From Botrimarina colliarenosi (lineage in GTDB: Bacteria > Planctomycetota > Planctomycetia > Pirellulales > Lacipirellulaceae), in assembly GCF_007859955.1 (NCBI RefSeq), contig NZ_SJPR01000001.1, positions 572,388 through 636,387 of the forward strand: DNA of 64,000 nt, in the 5' to 3' direction. The position numbers were made by a program, and so were the translations under genes. Shown in pieces: positions 48,649 through 56,945 of the stretch. The notes under the pieces are model-generated. The model saw nothing but the letters and a program-made list of their open reading frames with translations, was not told where the DNA came from and made no database searches. How positions within the stretch are numbered: position 1 is the first letter of the stretch; every line of letters begins with the position of its first letter.

Positions 48649-50517
48649 ATGCCCCCGCTCTCGAGCGTCTGGACCACGGCCGGTGACGCCTGGAACGACT
48701 GCCGCCACCGGTGGCGTTCTTTGCTCCTGACCGGCGTCGCGGTCCGGGTCGTCTCGCTCTTGCTGCTGACGCCCCTCTATGCGGTGACCCTCCGGATCGC
48801 GATTGCCGGTTCGGGGCGGACAGTGCTGACCGATCAAGACCTGCTGTACTTCGTGACGTCGCCGATCGGCTTGGGGGGGCTCTTCCTCGTGAGTGTTGCG
48901 ATCGTGGCGGCGGTCGCCCTTGAGCTCGCCGCGTTCCTGGTCGTTCTGTCCCAGCCGAGTAACGCCACGTCGCTCGTAGCGGCCTTGCGCACTACGCTGG
49001 CGAGATGCCCCCGTGTCTTGCGAGTGTCGGCGCGACTTGTGATCCAAGTCATCATCTGGATTGCGCCCGCAGGGGCTGTTGCGGCGGCTACTTATGCACT
49101 GCTGCTCTCTCAGTTTGACATCAACTACTACCTGACCGCACGCCCCGCTGCGTTCTGGGCCGCCGGAGCGATTGCCGTCTGCCTCGGTGTCTACGTCGCA
49201 GTGGTTGGTTTGAAACTCTCAGCGGACTGGTTCCTCGCTCTGCCGATCGCCTTGTTCGAGGGGATCGAGTCTCCACGGGTCCCCACTGTCAGTCGCGAAC
49301 GGATGTCCGGCAGCCGCTGGGAGGTCCGCGGTTGGATCATCGGATGGTTGGCCGCGTCGTTGCTTGTCTCCATGGGAGTGTCGCTGCTGGTCGGCGCCAC
49401 GGCGTGGCTGTTGGCGCCGTTCTGGCCCCGATCGTTGACGGCGGTCGCCGCCGGCGTCGGCCTCGGTTTGGCCGCCCTTGTCGCGGTTGGCGTCGCGACA
49501 AACTTACTCAGCACGGTCGCTTTCGCGGCACTGCTGCGCCGGCTCTACCTGCGGCTCGGCGGCAGCGTCGACGCCGAGGTCGATCGCGAAGCTCTCGACC
49601 ACCAACGCGGCGTTTGGCTCACGGCGACGCGGCTGGCGACGGGCGTTGGGTTGGCTCTGCTGGCCGCGGTCACGATCGGGTTCGTCGCGATCAGCAGCGT
49701 GCCGATCGAGGACGACGTGCTGGTGATCGGACACCGAGGCTCACCGCTCTCGGCGCCAGGCAACACGCTGGCGTCGGTCCGGGCGGCGATCGAGGATGGC
49801 GCCGACTGGGTCGAGATCGATGTCCAAGAGACGGCCGATGGCGAGGTGGTTGTCTTTCATGACAGCGACTTTATGAAAGCCGCCGGCGTCGATCTGAAGA
49901 TCTGGGACGCCACGGCGAATCGGCTTGCAGCGATTGATCTCGGCGCCGGGTTCGCACCCGAGTTCGCTGGCGAGCGCGTCCCGACGTTCGCGGAGGTCCT
50001 GGCCGAGTGTCGGGGCAAGGCCGGCGTGGTCGTCGAACTCAAGTACTACGGGCACGACGTCCGACTCGAACAACGGGTGATCGAGATCGTGGAACGCGAA
50101 GGGATGGCGGATCAAACGATGTTCATGTCGCTCTACCGGCCGGGCGTCGAGAAGTTCAAGTCGCTGAGGCCCGATTGGCGGGTGGGGCAACTGCTCTCGG
50201 TCGCGGTCGGTTCGAAGAGCCGCCTCGAAGGCGACTTTCTAGCGATCAACGGCTCGTTCGCCAAACGCGGGCTCATTCGGTCTGCGCACCGCGACGGCCG
50301 AGAGGTGTATGCCTGGACCGTTGACGACCCGTTGGCGATGTCCGCCCTGATCAGCCGCGGCGTCGACGGTGTGGTCACCAACCTGCCCGCCGTCGCACGT
50401 TCGGTGCTCGCCGAACGCTCTGGAATGCCGCCCATCATGAGGCTGCTGGTCGACTTGGCCGACCGCTTCAAGCTTGCCTCGCCTTACACGCCGGCCCCGC
50501 TCGCCGAATCGCCGTAA
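48649..50517 (+). CDS. Membrane glycerophosphodiester phosphodiesterase (GDPD with N-terminal membrane domain)
   Basis: About seven or eight membrane helices (residues 20-345) are followed by a GDPD catalytic domain from about 358: VIGHRGSP, NTLASVRAAIEDGADWVEIDVQETADGEVVVFHDSD and VVELKYYG. These contain the HRG, ExD and HD motifs and the later E. It hydrolyses glycerophosphodiesters to glycerol-3-phosphate and an alcohol. The membrane half resembles the GDPDase-associated membrane domain of Gram-positive GdpD/YqiK-type proteins. The C-terminus (VHGVVTNLP-like segment) is complete. It stands alone. Confidence 0.9.
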   Translation: MPPLSSVWTTAGDAWNDCRHRWRSLLLTGVAVRVVSLLLLTPLYAVTLRIAIAGSGRTVLTDQDLLYFVTSPIGLGGLFLVSVAIVAAVALELAAFLVVLSQPSNATSLVAALRTTLARCPRVLRVSARLVIQVIIWIAPAGAVAAATYALLLSQFDINYYLTARPAAFWAAGAIAVCLGVYVAVVGLKLSADWFLALPIALFEGIESPRVPTVSRERMSGSRWEVRGWIIGWLAASLLVSMGVSLLVGATAWLLAPFWPRSLTAVAAGVGLGLAALVAVGVATNLLSTVAFAALLRRLYLRLGGSVDAEVDREALDHQRGVWLTATRLATGVGLALLAAVTIGFVAISSVPIEDDVLVIGHRGSPLSAPGNTLASVRAAIEDGADWVEIDVQETADGEVVVFHDSDFMKAAGVDLKIWDATANRLAAIDLGAGFAPEFAGERVPTFAEVLAECRGKAGVVVELKYYGHDVRLEQRVIEIVEREGMADQTMFMSLYRPGVEKFKSLRPDWRVGQLLSVAVGSKSRLEGDFLAINGSFAKRGLIRSAHRDGREVYAWTVDDPLAMSALISRGVDGVVTNLPAVARSVLAERSGMPPIMRLLVDLADRFKLASPYTPAPLAESP

Positions 50518-50748
50518 TGCGAACGAGATCATGGGAGGGGAGGGTGGCCCGGCACACCGTAACCCGTGACTCGGCTGCGCTTGCAGGCCGCGCAGGCGTC
50601 TAAGTAGAGTGAGAAATTCGACCCGTGCGGCTGTTCGGCGTTTATTGTGGGAGAGGCCTCGGGACGCAATGCCCCGCTGCTCGCCTATCCGAGCCTAGGT
50701 CCAGCCCCAGACGCCGCCCCCCCAAGCACTTCGGAAGTTGAATCCTTG

Positions 50749-52194
50749 ATGCAGCACTTTGGGAAATTCTCTTGCTCGCTCGTCGCCAACGGGACGGCGA
50801 CTCCTCCGATCAAGACGGTGGCGGTGGCGGTGGCGCTTGGTGCTTTGGCGTCTGGCTTGCTCTCTCTACCGGCCTCCGCCGCCCCGCCGCAGGTCCCCGG
50901 CCTGCCGTCGCAGACGGCCGAGTACATCAAGTACGCGTTGCAAGACCTGCCGACCCACTTTCAGGTCGGCGAAGTCGCGGCGCTCGACAACACGCCGGCA
51001 GACAACTTACTGACCGACGCCGGCGCGACGCTCGGACGCGTCTTGTTCTATGACACCCGGCTGTCGCATGACAGCAGCATCTCGTGCGCGTCGTGCCATC
51101 AACAGGCGAATGGCTTCTCCGACCCCGACCAATTCAGCGAGGGCATCAACGGGCAACGCGGCGACCGCCATTCGATGGCCCTGGCGAACGGCAAGTACTA
51201 CGTGAACGGCGCCGCCTTCTGGGACGAGCGGGCCGAGTCGCTGGAGGCCCAGGCGCTGATGCCGATCGAGAACCCCCTTGAGATGGGGGCGACGCTCAGC
51301 GAGGTGGTCGACAAGTTGGGGCAAACGACATTCTATCCAACGCTCTTCACCGCGGCGTTCGGCACGGCGGAGATCACGCCCGAACGGATCGGCAAGGCCA
51401 TCGCGCAGTTCGAGCGGGCGATGGTCTCGTACCAATCGAAGTTCGACACGGCGTTCGCCCCCGGTTCGACCACGCCCGACTTTGAGAGCGTCTTCACCGC
51501 CGATGAACTCGCCGGCCAAGCGATCTTCCACGGCGCCGGGCGGTGCAGCGGGTGCCACACGACCGAGGCGCAGGTGGGCCAGCAAATCGCCAACGTCGGC
51601 CTCGACGCGGACCCCCTTGACGGGGTTCCGGTCGACGAGGGCGCCGGCGAGGGGCGTTTCAAGACGCCGTCGCTACGCAACGTCGCCGTTCGGGGGCACT
51701 TCATGCACGACGGCCGCTTCTCTTCGCTGCAAGAAGTGGTCGAGTTCTACAGCACGGGCGTGCAGGATAACGAATCGCTCGACGAGTCGCTCCGCAACCC
51801 GCTGCGACTCCGCCTCTCGGAGCAAGAGGTCTCGCAGTTGGTGGCGTTCCTCGAAACGCTCACCGACGAAACGTTCTTAACAAGCGACCTCTTCTCGGAC
51901 CCCTTCGTCACCTTGCCGGGCGACTACAACGGCGATGGCGAAGTTGATTCCGCCGACTACGACGTCTGGGTAGCAAGTTATGGCGACACGACCTCGCTCG
52001 TCGCCGATGGCAACGGCGACCAAGTCGTCGACGCCGCCGACTACACCGTCTGGCGAGACAACTACGGCCAGTCTTGGTTGACGGTGTCGGCGGCAGGGAA
52101 CGCTTCGACGCCGACGCCCGAGCCGGCAACGCTGGGACTCGCCGCGCTGGTGATCGCCGCCATGGCCAGCCGACGACGGCGTCTTCGCTCGTAA
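50749..52194 (+). CDS. Secreted di-haem cytochrome c peroxidase-family protein with dockerin and PEP-CTERM
   Basis: A long N-terminal signal leads to a MauG/cytochrome c peroxidase domain with two haem motifs, CASCH (about residue 113) and CSGCH (about 265), and RLGRALFYDTRLS-type wording (LGRVLFYDTRLSHD). This would reduce peroxide or oxidise a protein partner outside the cell. A pair of dockerin-like EF-hand repeats (GDYNGDGEVDSADYDVWVA, DGNGDQVVDAADYTVWRD) follows, then a PEP-CTERM tail (PEPATLGLAALVIAAMA-SRRRR) for sorting. ATG at 50749 is chosen because it precedes the signal peptide with an upstream GGAAG. It begins a run of PEP-CTERM genes. Confidence 0.85.
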   Translation: MQHFGKFSCSLVANGTATPPIKTVAVAVALGALASGLLSLPASAAPPQVPGLPSQTAEYIKYALQDLPTHFQVGEVAALDNTPADNLLTDAGATLGRVLFYDTRLSHDSSISCASCHQQANGFSDPDQFSEGINGQRGDRHSMALANGKYYVNGAAFWDERAESLEAQALMPIENPLEMGATLSEVVDKLGQTTFYPTLFTAAFGTAEITPERIGKAIAQFERAMVSYQSKFDTAFAPGSTTPDFESVFTADELAGQAIFHGAGRCSGCHTTEAQVGQQIANVGLDADPLDGVPVDEGAGEGRFKTPSLRNVAVRGHFMHDGRFSSLQEVVEFYSTGVQDNESLDESLRNPLRLRLSEQEVSQLVAFLETLTDETFLTSDLFSDPFVTLPGDYNGDGEVDSADYDVWVASYGDTTSLVADGNGDQVVDAADYTVWRDNYGQSWLTVSAAGNASTPTPEPATLGLAALVIAAMASRRRRLRS

Positions 52195-52232
52195 CCTCGG
52201 CGCGATTCGCTACTAATAAGCCCGGCGGCCCA

Positions 52233-54017
52233 CTAAGCCCAGCGGCGGAGTAGGCCAAGCATCCCGAGCAACGCGGCGGCGAGGCTGTCCGGCTCGGGGA
52301 CCGATGCCGATGTCTCAAGGGCGAGCGAGCTACCGAAGTTCGTCTGCCAGACATCGTAGTCCGCTTGCTGATACGTCTCGCCGAGGCCGTCACGCCAGAC
52401 GGTGTAGTCGGCCGCATCGACGACACCGTCGCCGCTGTAGTCGCCCGGCAAGTAGGACACGGTGAGATACTGGTCGGCGGCGATCCCGCGGACGGTCTGC
52501 TTCGTCCCGTCGGGCCAGACGACCAGCAGCTCGTCGACGAGGGTGGCGTCGGCGAGCCCGAAGTGGACCGGCAGGTCGCTCTGGTTGAAGGTGCCGATGC
52601 TGGTGTTCGCTTCGCGGCGGAGCGTCTCGCCCGCTAGCACGCCTTCCTCAACGCTTGCGTACAGCGCGGCCCCGAGGCCGGTTGTGTTGGAGGTCGGTCC
52701 CTGCAACTCGACATACAGCCAGTGATTGCCGTTGGTCGAGGCGTCGCTCACATAGACCCGCTCGGGCGTCGGCGTGCCGGCGAAGGTCGAGTTGTTGGGG
52801 GTGATCAGGTCCTGGTCGCCATCGCGGTCGAGGTCGCCCCAAGCACTGTCGTAGCCGCCGGCGCCGACCGGGGCGCCTCCCGCCGCGACGTCGAGCCCTT
52901 CGAGCGACGTGACGTCGGTGAACTGCCAGTTGCCGTCGTTGCGGTACAAACGCTGGTTGCCGGTCGCGGCGAGGTTGTCGTGGAAGTAGAGGTCGAGGTC
53001 GCCGTCGTTGTCGTAATCGACCGCCTTGCTGCCGTTCATGTCGATCCCGTTGTAGCTCAGCAGCGGGTGACCGGTCAGCGTGTCGACGTCGGTGAATTGG
53101 TTATTCCCATCGTTCCGCCAGATCTTGGTGTCGCTGCCGTCGGCGCCCGTCGCGTAGAGGTCGACATCGCCGTCGTTGTCGAAGTCGATGAACTCCGTCC
53201 CGTAGGTGTTGTTGAAGTTCTGGGTGCCGTTGCTGTCGGCGATGTCAACGAAGCTGAGCGACCCCGTTTCGGCGAGCATGTTCTTGAAGAAGTTGTTGCG
53301 GATGTCACCGCCCGAGCGACATGTCGAGATATAGATGTCGATGTCGCCGTCGCCGTCGGGGTCGCCCATCGCCAACCCGTAGCCTTTGGTGCCGAACGCC
53401 ACTTGGAGGCCGACATCGGCGCCAACCGGGGTGAATTGGCCGTTCGCGTCCTGGAGGTAGATCTCGTGCTTCTCGGGCCCTTCCATCCCGATGATGAGGT
53501 CGAGGTCGTTGTCGTTATCGATGTCGGCCCATCCCACGTTCTGATGGAAGCCCGGGTCGGCAAGACCGGTGAGGAATCCGGCGTTGGAGAAGGTCGACCC
53601 GTTGTTCCGCAAAAAGCTGCCGGTATTCCCGGAGCTGTTGCTCTGGCCAACAAAGACGTCAACCAAGCCATCGCCGTCGTAGTCGGCCCAGCCAGCGCTC
53701 CACGAAGCGCTCAGGCCCCCGGGGAGCATGGTTGAGGAGACGTCGGTGAACGTGAACGATCCGGCGCCGCCGGCGTTAACGATGTTGTTACGTAGAATTC
53801 TTCGGTCGGACGACGACGAGCCCTGAAAATAGGCGTCGAGGTCGCCATCGTTGTCGATGTCGGCGAGCGAGACGCTACGGGCGGAGTAGTTTACCCCTCC
53901 GAGGATTGTCGACCCTTGCTCCGAGAAGGTGGCGCCGTTTCCGTCGGCGGCTAGGCAGCAACCGAGCGTGACGATTGCAATCGTCTTACCGAGGGGGAGA
54001 AGACTCGAACGAAGCAT
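52233..54017 (-). CDS. Secreted FG-GAP/ASPIC-UnbV repeat protein with dockerin and PEP-CTERM
   Basis: A signal peptide (about residues 1-29) is followed by many VCBS/FG-GAP calcium-binding repeats of the type DIDNDGDLDAYFQG and WADYDGDGLVDVFVG. An ASPIC/UnbV domain near residues 435-515 ends VHFGLADATLVDELLVVWPDG. A dockerin-like unit (GDYSGDGVVDAADYTVWRD) and a PEP-CTERM tail (VPEPDSLAAALLGMLGLLRRW) follow. It is a beta-propeller-type surface protein, probably for adhesion or binding. ATG at 54017 is chosen with an AAAAGAGA ribosome site; a longer frame to 54107 is not needed. It converges on the peroxidase gene upstream. Confidence 0.88.
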   Translation of the reverse strand: MLRSSLLPLGKTIAIVTLGCCLAADGNGATFSEQGSTILGGVNYSARSVSLADIDNDGDLDAYFQGSSSSDRRILRNNIVNAGGAGSFTFTDVSSTMLPGGLSASWSAGWADYDGDGLVDVFVGQSNSSGNTGSFLRNNGSTFSNAGFLTGLADPGFHQNVGWADIDNDNDLDLIIGMEGPEKHEIYLQDANGQFTPVGADVGLQVAFGTKGYGLAMGDPDGDGDIDIYISTCRSGGDIRNNFFKNMLAETGSLSFVDIADSNGTQNFNNTYGTEFIDFDNDGDVDLYATGADGSDTKIWRNDGNNQFTDVDTLTGHPLLSYNGIDMNGSKAVDYDNDGDLDLYFHDNLAATGNQRLYRNDGNWQFTDVTSLEGLDVAAGGAPVGAGGYDSAWGDLDRDGDQDLITPNNSTFAGTPTPERVYVSDASTNGNHWLYVELQGPTSNTTGLGAALYASVEEGVLAGETLRREANTSIGTFNQSDLPVHFGLADATLVDELLVVWPDGTKQTVRGIAADQYLTVSYLPGDYSGDGVVDAADYTVWRDGLGETYQQADYDVWQTNFGSSLALETSASVPEPDSLAAALLGMLGLLRRWA

Positions 54018-54452
54018 ATCGTGGTCTCTTTTCCGGAGGCGCCGATAGTCGGTAGGTTCCAAACCAATCGTAGTTGCTCGTCCAGTGTGATTGGAAGGTC
54101 GGCGCACGCAGAGAAATCACGCCTAAGAGACAGGGGAATGGCCCAAAGCAGCCCGCGTCGCCCCCTTACCAAGCCCGAGTCGGCCCCGAGTCGGCCGACC
54201 CCCCTCGATAGCCGCCCCAATCCACAGCCGTCAGGAGGTCGCCACTCCTCAGGCGAACTGCCGCCGCGATTGCCGGCGCCGTCTTGAAATAGCGCAAGGA
54301 TCAAGAACCTGCCGCTCTGGGCGGCGATCTGAAGCCCTAGGCCGTCGATTTCAGGGCCGATCTGCTACTCAACCGCAAAGGCGGCGTGAGCCGCCCGCCG
54401 CGACCGAGGCGGTCGACAAGGCTCGACGGTGACTTCCGGAGCCCAAGAACGA
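54018..54452. other. Intergenic region upstream of the ASPIC protein gene
   Basis: About 435 bases without a supported gene, lying between the start of the ASPIC gene and the tRNA-Asp terminator. It must hold the ASPIC gene promoter. Short open frames on both strands lack ribosome sites or homologous features. Confidence 0.45.
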
Positions 54453-54479
54453 CAAAAGCCTTGCATTGCAAGGCTTTTG
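54453..54479 (-). terminator. Hairpin terminator downstream of tRNA-Asp
   Basis: A near-perfect 13-bp inverted repeat (CAAAAGCCTTGCA / TGCAAGGCTTTTG) five bases after the tRNA-Asp 3' end; read on the minus strand the arm ends in TTTTG. Confidence 0.8.
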
Positions 54480-54483
54480 GCAG

Positions 54484-54557
54484 CGACGCCGACGGGACTC
54501 GAACCCGCAACCACTGGATCGACAGTCCAGTACTCTAACCAATTGAGCTACGGCGCC
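54484..54557 (-). tRNA. tRNA-Asp (anticodon GTC)
   Basis: 74-nt cloverleaf on the minus strand: acceptor GGCGCCG/CGGCGTC (one G-T pair), D-arm GCTC/GAGT, anticodon arm CTGGA-CTGTCGA-TCCAG with anticodon GTC, T-arm GCGGG-TTCGAGT-CCCGT, discriminator G. CCA is not encoded. A terminator hairpin follows. Confidence 0.97.
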
Positions 54558-54836
54558 TCACTCGGCGAAGGAGAGACCCGACTGACTGGCAGCCGGTTCG
54601 CTCAACCGAGACTCGTAATCTTATTCGGACTTGGCTGGCCGTCAATTGGGGGGCCAAGTTCCCGGCGATCGGCGCCTTTTTTCTCCGAGAAGAGCGGTCG
54701 GAGGGGTTACGCCGGCTGGGAGAGTCTCGGAGCGGCCCACGAGGCGGGTCGGGAGCCCTAATGCGGATTGCCGTGGCCTACGGTTGCCGTGGAAGCGACT
54801 ACTTTTCCCTCCCCCCACCAATCGCACGGCGCCGCC

Positions 54837-55004
54837 ATGCAAGACTGGCAGGATTACATCACCGGGTTCTTCGCCGGCAAGGCGGGGGATCTCTGGGTCT
54901 GGTTCGATTCGCTCAGCCGGCAAGAGTGGCTGATTGTGATGGCGGCTTGCTGTGCGTTTGGCTTCCTGTTCCTCAAGAGCGGGGGCCACCGCGGCCCCTG
55001 CTGA
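54837..55004 (+). CDS. Small membrane protein, 55 aa
   Basis: ATG at 54837 opens a short frame with an amphipathic start (MQDWQDYITGFFAGKAGDLW), one hydrophobic helix (WLIVMAACCAFGFLFL) and a polar end. It is 46 bases before, and in the same direction as, the GGDEF protein gene, so co-expression is likely. No clear Shine-Dalgarno is visible and the coding case rests on the single helix and spacing. I do not recognise the protein. Confidence 0.5.
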   Translation: MQDWQDYITGFFAGKAGDLWVWFDSLSRQEWLIVMAACCAFGFLFLKSGGHRGPC

Positions 55005-55050
55005 GACGCCTCACGCTGGCCGGCCCGGCCGAACCCCTTTCTCACCCGCT

Positions 55051-56031
55051 ATGAACATCGTCTCGGTATGGGGCGGAGGCTTCGGCCTTCCCGAATCGGT
55101 CGCCCTCGGCGCGGTTGCGCTGATCGGCTACCTGTTCGGCCGGCGGACCCGCAGCGAGACGCCCGCCGACGCCAGTGACGAGGTGGTGCGGGCCTCCGAG
55201 ATCGCCCGCCAGCTCGAGGCGGTTGCCGTGGCGTTGCGTAATGATCTCGCCATCCATCGCTCCGAAGTGGAGCGCTTCAAACGCGTCGTCCGCAACGCCG
55301 GGCAGACGCCCGACGACGGGGCGTGGATCGCCCTCCGCGACGAAGCCGACCGAGTGCTGGAGCCGACCCTGCGGCTGGTCTCCCGCGTCGCCTCGGCCTA
55401 CGACCAGATCCGTCGCCAGTCGAGCGCCCTGGCGCGGTTCAGCGGCGGCCGGACCGATTCGCTGACCGGCCTCGGCAACAGCCGGGCGCTGAGCGAAATG
55501 CTCCGAATCGAGTTGGCCGGCCATTCCGCGACGGGCGGGCAGCTTTCGATCGCCATCCTCGGAGTTCACCAAGAGAAGGGAGCGACTCCCGAGAACCGGT
55601 CGGAACAGCAAGCCCGCTTGCTGCAGATGACCGAGCTCTTGCGGTCTCAGTTACGCGACGCCGACGTGATGGCCCGCTACGGGATCGACGAGTTGGTGGT
55701 CGTTATGCCGCACACCAAGCTGTACGGCGCCTGCATCTTCGGCCGCCGCGTCCGCAAGCTTCTCGGCGACGCCGGTATGACGATCAGTTGTGGACTGGCT
55801 CAGTCGGCGCCCGGCGATACCGCGGCCGCCTTTCTGGGGCGGGCCGACTCGGCCCTCTACAGCGCCCGGGCCAAAGGGCAGGGGGCCCAGTTTCTCCATA
55901 CCGGCCAAGCCATCCGAGAAGACGCCCCGCAGACGGCGTCCGCATCGATCGAGTCTCCCGAAATCGCCGAGTCGGCCTTACAGACGCCCGCCCAGGAGGC
56001 GGAAGTCGCCGCGCTGAGTGATTACAGTTAG
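55051..56031 (+). CDS. GGDEF-domain protein with degenerate active site and retained I-site
   Basis: An N-terminal hydrophobic segment (about residues 10-30) leads to a coiled region and a GGDEF domain with DSLTGLGNSRALSEML. The active site reads YGIDEL (G211-L215) instead of GGDEF, so cyclase activity is doubtful. The RDAD motif (R202-D205) lies exactly five residues ahead and equals the RxxD inhibitory I-site, so it may act as a c-di-GMP receptor. The ~45 C-terminal residues are low-complexity. ATG at 55051 is the best start. It follows the 55-aa membrane protein and precedes a 229-aa exported protein gene on the same strand. Confidence 0.82.
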   Translation: MNIVSVWGGGFGLPESVALGAVALIGYLFGRRTRSETPADASDEVVRASEIARQLEAVAVALRNDLAIHRSEVERFKRVVRNAGQTPDDGAWIALRDEADRVLEPTLRLVSRVASAYDQIRRQSSALARFSGGRTDSLTGLGNSRALSEMLRIELAGHSATGGQLSIAILGVHQEKGATPENRSEQQARLLQMTELLRSQLRDADVMARYGIDELVVVMPHTKLYGACIFGRRVRKLLGDAGMTISCGLAQSAPGDTAAAFLGRADSALYSARAKGQGAQFLHTGQAIREDAPQTASASIESPEIAESALQTPAQEAEVAALSDYS

Positions 56032-56070
56032 GCCACGGTCGTCTTTGCCCTCTCCCACCGCTTGCTCACC

Positions 56071-56757
56071 ATGTCATTGCGTCGCATTCCTACGGCTCGT
56101 TGCCTGCTTGCGCTGGCGCTCGTCGCGACGGCTGCTCGGTCGGCCGAGCCGCAACAAGCGCGGCTAACGATCGACGAGGCCGTCTATAACGTGCCGCTCG
56201 GCAAGGCGTTCGCGGTGCGGATCGGCGGCGAGCGGGTGACCCTGCGGATTGATCCGCAGAGCGACAACGCGTTCGAGGCGGCCGGCGTGGCGTTCCGTTA
56301 CCCGTCGAGCCTCAAAGCGAGTGACACCGCCGGCGGCGACGACGTGCAGGTCTGGACCCTCCAGGGGCTGTCGGCCGCCGTAATGCTGCAGAAGTACGCC
56401 GCGGGGCTCGACGCCAAGTCGCTCCGCGATGTGTTGGTCGAGAACCTCATCGAGCGGGAGGGGGTGTCGGACAAGCAACAGCGGGTCAAGTTGACCGGCG
56501 CCGAGCGCGGCTACGAGGGCGCCCAGCTCCGCTACCAAAAGCCGGCCCAAGGCAAGGCGCCCGCCACCGAGACGGTGCAGAACGTCTTTACGTTCGCCAA
56601 TGCCGAGGGGATCTTCGCCCTGATGGTGCAAGACGTGCATGCCCCGGGCGAGGAGGAATCGGACGAGTACGCCGAAACGCTAAGGCTCCTGGGCGAGTCG
56701 CTGGTGACGGGCGAAGAGCCAGCGCCGCCAGAGGCGCCCGCCGAGCCGCCTCGTTAG
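56071..56757 (+). CDS. Exported hypothetical protein
   Basis: About 228 aa with a signal peptide (CLLALALVATAARS-AEP). The mature part has a beta-rich region (FAVRIGGERVTLRIDPQSDNAFEAAGVAFRYPSSL) and a helical segment (LDAKSLRDVLVENLIEREGVS), ending in Pro/Glu-rich residues. I do not recognise a family. ATG at 56071 is chosen over TTG at 56062. It is 39 bases after the degenerate GGDEF gene on the same strand and could be its target or partner. Confidence 0.7.
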   Translation: MSLRRIPTARCLLALALVATAARSAEPQQARLTIDEAVYNVPLGKAFAVRIGGERVTLRIDPQSDNAFEAAGVAFRYPSSLKASDTAGGDDVQVWTLQGLSAAVMLQKYAAGLDAKSLRDVLVENLIEREGVSDKQQRVKLTGAERGYEGAQLRYQKPAQGKAPATETVQNVFTFANAEGIFALMVQDVHAPGEEESDEYAETLRLLGESLVTGEEPAPPEAPAEPPR

Positions 56758-56779
56758 AAACCCCGCGCCGACACCACAA

Positions 56780-56890
56780 CCGTTGTGGGAGGGGCGGCAG
56801 CCCTGTAGGAGGGGTCTCCGACCCCGATAACGCGCAACCAACTCTACCGGCTTGGAGACCGAAATCGGGGTCGGAGACCCCTCCCACCGA
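56780..56890. repeat. Palindromic repeat, family GTGGGAGGGGTCTCC (copy 2, with partial duplication)
   Basis: A perfect 21-bp inverted repeat (56808-56828 and 56864-56884) with a 35-base centre. Its arms and centre match the repeat at 37918-38008 closely (GAGGGGTCTCC-GACCCCGAT-ACGCGCA). A partial arm copy (GTTGTGGGAGGGGCGGCAG, 56782 on) precedes it. It lies between the converging exported-protein and peroxidase genes. Confidence 0.85.
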
Positions 56891-56945
56891 GAGACAGGGA
56901 GGAGGTCGCCTCTTCCCAGCGAAAGGGAGAGGCGGAGTCGCTGCC

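Noticed and set aside
52722-53735. 337-codon plus-strand frame opposite the ASPIC protein
   Set aside because: Valine-rich composition is an antisense product of the DxDxDGD-type repeat codons; no independent signals.
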